The notes under the pieces were generated by a model. The model saw nothing but the letters and a program-made list of their open reading frames with translations, was not told where the DNA came from and searched no databases. A program made the position numbers and the translations under genes. Below, piece after piece: positions 54,413 to 64,000 of a stretch of 64,000 nucleotides of DNA. Position 1 is the stretch's first letter. The number at the start of each line of letters is the position of its first letter. This DNA comes from Eutreptiella sp. 'Long Island Sound 2002' (Eukaryota > Euglenozoa > Euglenophyceae > Eutreptiales > Eutreptiaceae): positions 7,522,755 to 7,586,754 of the forward strand of contig OZ038395.1 in NCBI GenBank assembly GCA_964036045.1. Direction: 5' to 3'.

Positions 54413-57400
54413 GTGATGGGCTTGGGATTGGCATTACCAAATCAGCGTTGTGATGGGCTTGGGATTGGCATCAACAGTGGACCAAATCAGCGTTGTGATG
54501 GGCTTGGGATTGGCATCAACAGTGGACCAAATCAGCGTTGTGATGGGCTTGGGATTGGCATTACCAAATCAGCGTTGTGGTGGGCTTGGGATTGGCATTA
54601 CCAAATCAGCGTTGTGATGGGCTTGGGATTGGCATCAACAGTGGATCAAATCAGCGTTGTGGTGGGCTTGGGATTGGCATCAACAGTGGACCAAATCAGC
54701 ATTGTGATGGGCTTGGGATTGGCATCAACAGTGGACCAAATCTGCGTTGTGGTGGGCTTGGGATTGGCATCAAAAGTGGACCAAATCGGCGTTGGGATGG
54801 GCTTGGGATTGGCATCACCAAATCGGCGTTGTGATGGGCTTGGGATTGGCATCAACAGTCGATCAAATCAGCGTTGTGATGGGCTTGGGATTGGCATCAA
54901 CAGTGGACCAAATCAGCGTTGTGATGGGCTTGGGATTGGCATCAACAGTCGACCAAATCAGCGTTGTGATGGGCTTGGGATTGGCATCAACAGCGGACCA
55001 AATCAGCGTTGTGGTGGGCTTGGGATTGGTATCAACAGAGGACCAAATGAGCGTTGTGATGGGCTTGGGATTGGCATCAACAGTGGACCACATCCGCGTT
55101 GTGATGGGCTTGGGATTGGCATCAACAGTGGACCAAATCAGCGTTGTGATGGGCTTGGGATTGGCATTACCAAATCAGCGTTGTGATGGGCTTGGGATTG
55201 GCATCAACAGTGGACCAAATCAGCGTTGTGATGGGCTTGGGATTGGCATCAACAGTGGACCAAATCAGCGTTGTGATGGGCTTGGGATTGGCATTACCAA
55301 ATTAGCGTTGTGATGGGCTTGGGATTGGCATTACCAAATCAGCGTTGTGATGGGCTTGGGATTGGCATCAACAGTGGACCAAATCAGCGTTGTGGTGGGC
55401 TTGGGATTGGCATCAACAGTGGACCAAATCAGCATTGTGATGGGCTTGGGATTGGCATCAACAGTGGACCAAATCTGCGTTGTGGTGGGCTTGGGATTGG
55501 CATCAAAAGTGGACCAAATCGGCGTTGGGATGGGCTTGGGATTGGCATCACCAAATCGGCGTTGTGATGGGCTTGGGATTGGCATCAACAGTCGATCAAA
55601 TCAGCGTTGTGATGGGCTTGGGATTGGCATCAACAGTGGACCAAATCAGCGTTGTGATGGGCTTGGGATTGGCATCAACAGTCGACCAAATCAGCGTTGT
55701 GATGGGCTTGGGATTGGCATCAACAGTGGACCAAATCAGCGTTGTGGTGGGCTTGGGATTGGTATCAACAGAGGACCAAATGAGCGTTGTGATGGGCTTG
55801 GGATTGGCATCAACAGTGGACCACATCCGCGTTGTGATGGGCTTGGGATTGGCATCAACAGTGGACCAAATCAGCGTTGTGGTGGGCTTGGGATTGGCAT
55901 TACCAAATCAGCGTTGTGATGGGCTTGGGATTGGCATCAACAGTGGACCAAATCAGCGTTGTGGTGGGCTTGGGATTGGCATCAACAGTGGACCAAATCA
56001 GCGTTGTGATGGGCTTGGGATTGGCATCAACAGTCGATCAAATCAGCGTTGTGATGGGCTTGGGATTGGCATCAACAGTGGACCAAATCAGCGTTGTGAT
56101 GGGCTTGGGATTGGCATCAACAGTGGACCAAATCGGCGTTGTGATGGGCTTGGGATTGGCATCAACAGTGGACCAAATCAGCGTTGTGGTGGGCTTGGGA
56201 TTGGCATCAAAAGTGGACCAAATCAGCGTTGTGATGGGCTTGGGATTGGCATCAACACTGGACCAAATCAGCGTTGTGATGGGCTTGGGATTGGCATCAA
56301 CAGTGGACCAAATCTGCGTTGTGATGGGCTTGGGATTGGCATCAACAGTGGACCAAATCTGCGTTGTGGTGGGCTTGGGATTGGCATTACCAAATCAGCG
56401 TTGTGATGGGCTTGGGATTGGCATTACCAAATGAGCTGTGTGATGGGCTTGGGATTGGCATCAACAGTGGACCAAATCAGCGTTGTGATGGGCTTGGGAT
56501 TGGCATCAACAGTGGACCAAATCAGCGTTGTGGTGGGCTTCGGATTGGCATCAACAGTGGACCAAATCAGCGTTGTGATGGGCTTGGGATTGGCATCAAC
56601 AGTGGACCAAATCTGCGTTGTGGTGGGCTTGGGATTGGCATCAACAGTGGACCAAATCAGCGTTGTGATGGGCTTGGGATTGGCATCAACAAATCAGCGT
56701 TGTGATGGGCTTGGGATTGGCATCAACAGTGGACCAAATCAGCGTTGTGATGGGCTTGGGATTGGCATCAACAGTGGACCAAATCAGCGTTGTGGTGGGC
56801 TTGGGATTGGCATCAACAGTGGACCAAATCAGTGTTGTGATGGGCTTGGGATTGGCATCAACACTGGACCAAATCTGCGTTGTGATGGGCTTGGGATTGG
56901 CATCAAAAGTGGACCAAATCAGCGTTGTGATGGGCTTGGGATTAGCATCAACGGTGGACCAAATCAGCGTTGTGATGGGCTTGGGATTGGCATCAACAGT
57001 GGACCACATCCGCGTTGTGATGGGCTTGGGATTGGCATCAACAGTGGACCAAATCAGCGTTGTGGTGGGCTTGGGATTGGCATCAACAGTGGACCAAATC
57101 AGCGTTGTGGTGGGCTTGGGATTGGCATCAACAGTGGACCAAATCAGCGTTGTGATGGGCTTGGGATTGGCATCAACAGTGGACCAAATCTGCGTTGTGG
57201 TGGGCTTGGGATTGGCATCAACAGTGGACCAAATCAGCATTGTGGTGGGCTTGGGATTGGCATCACCAAATCAGCGTTGTGATGGGCTTGGGATTGGCAT
57301 TACCAAATCAGCGTTGTGATGGGCTTGGGATTGGCATCAACAGTGGACCAAATCAGCGTTGTGATGGGCTTGGGATTGGCATCAACAGTGGACCAAATCA

Positions 57401-60160
57401 GCGTTGTGATGGGCTTGGGATTGGCATTACCAAATTAGCGTTGTGATGGGCTTGGGATTGGCATTACCAAATCAGCGTTGTGATGGGCTTGGGATTGGCA
57501 TCAACAGTGGATCAAATCAGCGTTGTGGTGGGCTTGGGATTGGCATCAACAGTGGACCAAATCAGCATTGTGATGGGCTTGGGATTGGCATCAACAGTGG
57601 ACCAAATCTGCGTTGTGGTGGGCTTGGGATTGGCATCAAAAGTGGACCAAATCGGCGTTGGGATGGGCTTGGGATTGGCATCACCAAATCGGCGTTGTGA
57701 TGGGCTTGGGATTGGCATCAACAGTCGATCAAATCAGCGTTGTGATGGGCTTGGGATTGGCATCAACAGTGGACCAAATCAGCGTTGTGATGGGCTTGGG
57801 ATTGGCATCAACAGTCGACCAAATCAGCGTTGTGATGGGCTTGGGATTGGCATCAACAGTGGACCAAATCAGCGTTGTGGTGGGCTTGGGATTGGTATCA
57901 ACAGAGGACCAAATGAGCGTTGTGATGGGCTTGGGATTGGCATCAACAGTGGACCACATCCGCGTTGTGATGGGCTTGGGATTGGCATCAACAGTGGACC
58001 AAATCAGCGTTGTGATGGGCTTGGGATTGGCATTACCAAATCAGCGTTGTGATGGGCTTGGGATTGGCATCAACAGTGGACCAAATCAGCGTTGTGATGG
58101 GCTTGGGATTGGCATCAACAGTGGACCAAATCAGCGTTGTGATGGGCTTGGGATTGGCATTACCAAATTAGCGTTGTGATGGGCTTGGGATTGGCATTAC
58201 CAAATCAGCGTTGTGATGGGCTTGGGATTGGCATCAACAGTGGACCAAATCAGCGTTGTGGTGGGCTTGGGATTGGCATCAACAGTGGACCAAATCAGCA
58301 TTGTGATGGGCTTGGGATTGGCATCAACAGTGGACCAAATCTGCGTTGTGGTGGGCTTGGGATTGGCATCAAAAGTGGACCAAATCGGCGTTGGGATGGG
58401 CTTGGGATTGGCATCACCAAATCGGCGTTGTGATGGGCTTGGGATTGGCATCAACAGTCGATCAAATCAGCGTTGTGATGGGCTTGGGATTGGCATCAAC
58501 AGTGGACCAAATCAGCGTTGTGATGGGCTTGGGATTGGCATCAACAGTCGACCAAATCAGCGTTGTGATGGGCTTGGGATTGGCATCAACAGTGGACCAA
58601 ATCAGCGTTGTGGTGGGCTTGGGATTGGTATCAACAGAGGACCAAATGAGCGTTGTGATGGGCTTGGGATTGGCATCAACAGTGGACCACATCCGCGTTG
58701 TGATGGGCTTGGGATTGGCATCAACAGTGGACCAAATCAGCGTTGTGGTGGGCTTGGGATTGGCATTACCAAATCAGCGTTGTGATGGGCTTGGGATTGG
58801 CATCAACAGTGGACCAAATCAGCGTTGTGGTGGGCTTGGGATTGGCATCAACAGTGGACCAAATCAGCGTTGTGATGGGCTTGGGATTGGCATCAACAGT
58901 CGATCAAATCAGCGTTGTGATGGGCTTGGGATTGGCATCAACAGTGGACCAAATCAGCGTTGTGATGGGCTTGGGATTGGCATCAACAGTGGACCAAATC
59001 GGCGTTGTGATGGGCTTGGGATTGGCATCAACAGTGGACCAAATCAGCGTTGTGGTGGGCTTGGGATTGGCATCAAAAGTGGACCAAATCAGCGTTGTGA
59101 TGGGCTTGGGATTGGCATCAACACTGGACCAAATCAGCGTTGTGATGGGCTTGGGATTGGCATCAACAGTGGACCAAATCTGCGTTGTGATGGGCTTGGG
59201 ATTGGCATCAACAGTGGACCAAATCTGCGTTGTGGTGGGCTTGGGATTGGCATTACCAAATCAGCGTTGTGATGGGCTTGGGATTGGCATTACCAAATGA
59301 GCTGTGTGATGGGCTTGGGATTGGCATCAACAGTGGACCAAATCTGCGTTGTGATGGGCTTGGGATTGGCATCAACAGTGGACCAAATCAGCGTTGTGGT
59401 GGGCTTCGGATTGGCATCAACAGTGGACCAAATCAGCGTTGTGATGGGCTTGGGATTGGCATCAACAGTGGACCAAATCTGCGTTGTGGTGGGCTTGGGA
59501 TTGGCATCAACAGTGGACCAAATCAGCGTTGTGATGGGCTTGGGATTGGCATCAACAAATCAGCGTTGTGATGGGCTTGGGATTGGCATCAACAGTGGAC
59601 CAAATCAGCGTTGTGATGGGCTTGGGATTGGCATCAACAGTGGACCAAATCAGCGTTGTGGTGGGCTTGGGATTGGCATCAACAGTGGACCAAATCAGTG
59701 TTGTGATGGGCTTGGGATTGGCATCAACACTGGACCAAATCTGCGTTGTGATGGGCTTGGGATTGGCATCAAAAGTGGACCAAATCAGCGTTGTGATGGG
59801 CTTGGGATTAGCATCAACGGTGGACCAAATCAGCGTTGTGATGGGCTTGGGATTGGCATCAACAGTGGACCACATCCGCGTTGTGATGGGCTTGGGATTG
59901 GCATCAACAGTGGACCAAATCAGCGTTGTGGTGGGCTTGGGATTGGCATCAACAGTGGACCAAATCAGCGTTGTGGTGGGCTTGGGATTGGCATCAACAG
60001 TGGACCAAATCAGCGTTGTGATGGGCTTGGGATTGGCATCAACAGTGGACCAAATCTGCGTTGTGGTGGGCTTGGGATTGGCATCAACAGTGGACCAAAT
60101 CAGCATTGTGGTGGGCTTGGGATTGGCATCACCAAATCAGCGTTGTGATGGGCTTGGGAT
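54413..60160 (+). repeat. Large higher-order duplication, 2,866-bp offset with nested 733-bp repeats
   Basis: About 54,413-57,280 recurs at about 57,279-60,160, including rare units such as GGCGTTGGGATGGG and AACAGAGGACCAAATGAGCG. 2,866 equals 53 units of 45 plus 13 of 37. Inside each copy a 733-bp block (13 of 45 plus 4 of 37) is itself repeated (54,6xx against 55,3xx; 57,5xx against 58,2xx). Confidence 0.8.
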
Positions 60161-63100
60161 TGGCATCAACAGTGGACCAAATCAGCGTTGTGATGGGCTT
60201 GGGATTGGCATCACCAAATCAGCGTTGTGATTGGCTTGGGATTGGCATTACCAAATGAGCGTTGTGATGGGCTTGGGATTGGCATCAACAGTGGACCAAA
60301 TCAGCGTTGTGATGGGCTTGGGATTGGCATCAACAGTGGACCAAATCAGCGTTGTGGTGGGCTTGGGATTGGCATCATCAGTGGACCAAATCAGCGTTGT
60401 GATGGGCTTGGGATTGGCATCAACAGTGGACCAAATCTGCGTTGTGGTGGGCTTGGGATTGGCATCAACAGTGGACCAAATCAGCGTTGTGATGGGCTTG
60501 GGATTGGCATCACCAAATCAGCGTTGTGATGGGCTTGGGATTGGCATCAACAGTCGACCAAATCAGCGTTGTGATGGGCTTTGGATTGGCATCAACAGTG
60601 GACCAAATCAGCGTTGTGGTGGGCTTGGGATTGGCAGCAACAGTGGACCAAATCAGCGTTGTGATGGGCTTGGGATTGGCATCAACAGTGGACCAAATCT
60701 GCGTTGTGATGGGCTTGGGATTGGCATCAAAAGTGGACCAAATCAGCGTTGTGATGGGCTTGGGATTGGCATCAACAGTGGACCAAATCAGCGTTGTGAT
60801 GGGCTTGGGATTGGCATCAACAGTGGACCAAATCTGCGTTGTGATGGGCTTGGGATTGGCATCAACAGTGGACCAAATCAGCGTTGTGATGGGCTTGGGA
60901 TTGGCATCAACAGTGGACCAAATCAGCGTTGTGATGGGCTTGGGATTGGCATCAACAGTGCACCAAATCAGCGTTGTGATGGGCTTGGGATTGGCATCAA
61001 CAGTGGACCAAATCAGCGTTGTGGTGGGCTTGGGATTGGCATCAACAGTGGACCAAATCAGCGTTGTGATGGGCTTGGGATTGGCATCAACAGTGGACCA
61101 AATCTGCGTTGTGGTGGGCTTGGGATTGGCATCAACAGTGGACCAAATCAGCGTTGTGATGGGCCTGGGATTGGCATCAACAAATCAGCGTTGTGGTGGG
61201 CTTGGGATTGGCATCAACAGTCGACCAAATCAGCGTTGTGATGGGCTTGGGATTGGCATCAACAGTGGACCAAATCAGCGTTGTGGTGGGCTTGGGATTG
61301 GCATCAACAGTGGACCAAATCAGCGTTGTGATGGGCTTGGGATTGGCATCAACACTGGACCAAATCTGCGTTGTGATGGGCTTGGGATTGGCATCAAAAG
61401 TGGACCAAATCAGCGTTGTGATGGGCTTGGGATTGGCATCAACGGTGGACCAAATCAGCGTTGTGATGGGCTTGGGATTGGCATCAACAGTGGACCAAAT
61501 CTGCGTTGTGGTGGGCTTGGGATTGGCATTACCAAATCAGCGTTGTGATGGGCTTGGGATTGGCATTACCAAATCAGCTGTGTGATGGGCTTGGGATTGG
61601 CATCAACAGTGGACCAAATCAGCGTTGTGATGGGCTTGGGATTGGCATCAACAGTGGACCAAATCAGCGTTGTGGTGGGCTTGGGATTGGCATCAACAGT
61701 GGACCAAATCTGCGTTGTGATGGGCTTGGGATTGGCATCAACAGTGGACCAAATCTGCGTTGTGGTGGGCTTGGGATTGGCATCAACAGTGGACCAAATC
61801 AGCGTTGTGATGGGCTTGGGATTGGCATCAACAAATCAGCGTTGTGATGGGCTTGGGATTGGCATCAACAGTGGACCAAATCAGCGTTGTGATGGGCTTG
61901 GGATTGGCATCAACAGTGGACCAAATCAGCGTTGTGGTGGGCTTGGGATTGGCATCAACAGTGGACCAAATCAGCGTTGTGATGGGCTTGGGATTGGCAT
62001 CAACACTGGACCAAATCTGCGTTGTGATGGGCTTGGGATTGGCATCAAAAGTGGACCAAATCAGCGTTGTGATGGGCTTGGGATTGGCATCAACAGTGGA
62101 CCAAATCAGCGTTGTGATGGGCTTGGGATTGGCATCAACAGTGGACCACATCCGCGTTGTGATGGGCTTGGGATTGGCATCAACAGTGGACCAAATCAGC
62201 GTTGCGGTGGGCTTGGGATTGGCATCAACAGTGGACCAAATCAGCGTTGTGGTGGGCTTGGGATTGGCATCAACAGTGGACCAAATCAGCGTTGTGATGG
62301 GCTTGGGATTGGCATCAACAGTGGACCAAATCAGCGTTGTGATGGCTTGGGATTGGCATCAACAGTGGACCAAATCAGCATTGTGGTGGGCTTGGGATTG
62401 GCATCACCAAATCAGCGTTGTGATGGGCTTGGGATTGGCATCAACAGTGGACCAAATCAGCGTTGTGATGGGCTTGGGATTGGCATCACCAAATCAGCGT
62501 TGTGATTGGCTTGGGATTGGCATTACCAAATGAGCGTTGTGATGGGCTTGGGATTGGCATCAACAGTGGACCAAATCAGCGTTGTGATGGGCTTGGGATT
62601 GGCATCAACAGTGGACCAAATCAGCGTTGTGGTGGGCTTGGGATTGGCATCAACAGTGGACCAAATCTGCGTTGTGGTGGGCTTGGGATTGGCATCAACA
62701 GTGGACCAAATCTGCGTTGTGGTGGGCTTGGGATTGGCATCAACAAATCAGCGTTGTGATGGGCTTGGGATTGGCATCAACAGTGGACCAAATCAGCGTT
62801 GTGATGGGCTTGGGATTGGCATCAACAGTGGACCAAATCTGCGTTGTGATGGGCTTGGGATTGGCATCAAAAGTGGACCAAATCAGCGTTGTGATGGGCT
62901 TGGGATTGGCATCAACGGTGGACCAAATCAGCGTTGTGATGGGCTTGGGATTGGCATCAACAGTGGACCACATCCGCGTTGTGATGGGCTTGGGATTGGC
63001 ATCAACAGTGGACCAAATCAGCGTTGTGGTGGGCTTGGGATTGGCATCAACAGTGGACCAAATCAGCGTTGTGATGGGCTTGGGATTGGCATCAACAGTG

Positions 63101-63583
63101 GACCAAATCTGCGTTGTGGTGGGCTTGGGATTGGCATCAACAGTGGACCAAATCAGCATTGTGGTGGGCTTGGGATTGGCATCACCAAATCAGCGTTGTG
63201 ATGGGCTTGGGGTTGGCATCAACAGTGGACCAAATCAGCGTTGTGATGGGCTTGGGATTGGCATCACCAAATCAGCGTTGTGATTGGCTTGGGATTGGCA
63301 TTACCAAATGAGCGTTGTGATGGGCTTGGGATTGGCATCAACAGTGGACCAAATCAGCGTTGTGATGGGCTTGGGATTGGCATCAACAGTGGACCAAATC
63401 AGCGTTGTGGTGGGCTTGGGATTGGCATCATCAGTGGACCAAATCAGCGTTGTGATGGGCTTGGGATTGGCATCAACAGTGGACCAAATCTGCGTTGTGG
63501 TGGGCTTGGGATTGGCATCAAAAGTGGACCAAATCAGCGTTGTGATGGGCTTGGGATTGGCATCACCAAATCAGCGTTGTGAT
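59568..63583 (+). repeat. Higher-order duplications with 2,276- and 778-bp offsets
   Basis: The series from 59,568 recurs from 61,844 (offset 2,276, or 44 of 45 plus 8 of 37). The block at about 60,227 recurs at 62,502 (offset 2,275, one base lost near 62,345, GATGGCTTGGG) and again at 63,280 (offset 778, or 14 of 45 plus 4 of 37). Confidence 0.7.
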
Positions 63584-64000
63584 GGGCTTGGGATTGGCAT
63601 CAACAGTCGACCAAATCAGCGTTGTGATGGGCTTTGGATTGGCATCAACAGTGGACCAAATCAGCGTTGTGGTGGGCTTGGGATTGGCATCAACAGTGGA
63701 CCAAATCAGCGTTGTGATGGGCTTGGGATTGGCATCAACAGTGGACCAAATCTGCGTTGTGATGGGCTTGGGATTGGCGTCAAAAGTGGACCAAATTAGC
63801 GTTGTGATGGGCTTGGGATTGGCATCAACAGTGGACCAAATCAGCGTTGTGATGGGCTTGGGATTGGCATCAACAGTGGAACAAATCTGCGTTGTGATGG
63901 GCTTGGGATTGGCATCAACAGTGGACCAAATCAGCATTGTGATGGGCTTGGGATTGGCATCAACAGTGGACCAAATCAGCGTTGTGATGGGCTTGGGATT

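Larger units (their letters stand above)
19961..64000 (+). repeat. Tandem satellite, 45-bp unit with 37-bp variants, continues past the window
   Basis: About 44 kb, just under a thousand units. The 45-bp unit contains AACAGTGGACCAAATCAGCG, then TTGTGATGGGCTTGGGATTG and GCATC. The 37-bp unit lacks 8 bp spanning the AGTGG region and occurs as CATCAACAAATC, CATCACCAAATC, CATTACCAAATC or CATTGCCAAATC. Recurrent substitutions are GTGATGGG/GTGGTGGG and AAATCAGCG with CTG, CCG, TAG and GAG alternatives, plus ACCACATCCGCG. The unit is about 51% GC. Frames translate as STVDQISVVMGLGLA, QRCDGLGIGINSGPN or (minus) LIWSTVDANPKPITT; each 37-bp unit shifts the frame, so I treat it as non-coding. Zones 20,145-22,825 and 25,920-30,085 hold only 45-bp units. 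Confidence 0.97.

Noticed and set aside
20108-63937. Hundreds of long ORFs across the tandem array as genes for repeat proteins
   Set aside because: They follow from a 45-bp unit without stops in several frames. Frames switch at every 37-bp unit, both strands are open, and no promoter, start context or frame preference is visible.
19961-64000. CRISPR-like array
   Set aside because: There are no unique spacers between repeats; units are directly abutting and nearly identical throughout. The context is eukaryotic.
19961-64000. Similarity of the 45-bp satellite to the 45-bp GC-rich pair at 16,999-17,088
   Set aside because: Only the length matches; the sequences are unrelated.

Overview
The window looks like nuclear DNA of a eukaryote with a moderately GC-rich, repeat-laden genome. 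The evidence is a full-length non-LTR retrotransposon, poly(A)-tailed retroposed sequence, tRNA-derived SINE-like copies with internal Pol III boxes, microsatellites, long poly-C/poly-G runs and a tandem array of more than 44 kb. No bacterial operons, ribosome-binding sites, rRNA or complete tRNA genes were seen. The species cannot be named from sequence alone; a protist or alga seems plausible, but that is only inference. No conventional host gene is convincingly supported. A few short coding-like segments are listed at low confidence.

Layout. Positions 1-6,230 are an accessory mosaic of homopolymer runs, small dispersed repeats, two short ORFs and a roughly 257-bp poly(A)-tailed insert bounded by a perfect 18-bp duplication (5,583-5,875). 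Positions 6,230-15,563 hold two inverted copies of a tRNA-derived SINE-like element. Between them lies an apparently intact LINE on the minus strand (15,121 down to 6,802). Its order is 5' UTR, ORF1 (952 aa), ORF2 (1,499 aa; endonuclease, reverse transcriptase, RNase H, CCHC motif), 3' UTR and poly(A). It is bounded by an AGAATGGGTTTTT target-site duplication whose geometry fits target-primed reverse transcription. A near-perfect 35-bp hairpin touches the 5' duplication. Positions 15,563-19,855 are GC-rich DNA with a (GTTGT)n microsatellite, low-confidence coding-like stretches and copies of repeats also seen in the first 5 kb.

From about 19,856 (decayed units) and 19,961 (good units) to the window end runs one tandem satellite. 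Its basic unit is 45 bp, and a recurrent 37-bp unit carries an 8-bp internal deletion. Nearly all length variation is this one 8-bp class, with only a few single-base exceptions. Higher-order duplications have periods equal to whole numbers of 45- and 37-bp units (1,829, 1,109, 2,866, 2,276, 733, 569 bp and others). Because 45 is divisible by 3 and most frames lack stops, the array throws up hundreds of long ORFs. These switch frame at every 37-bp unit and are best read as non-coding.

Together the parts describe a repeat-dominated region. The LINE encodes poly(A)-primed retrotransposition machinery that could plausibly have mobilised both itself and the small poly(A)-tailed insert nearby. The satellite grows by unequal exchange in blocks of variable size.
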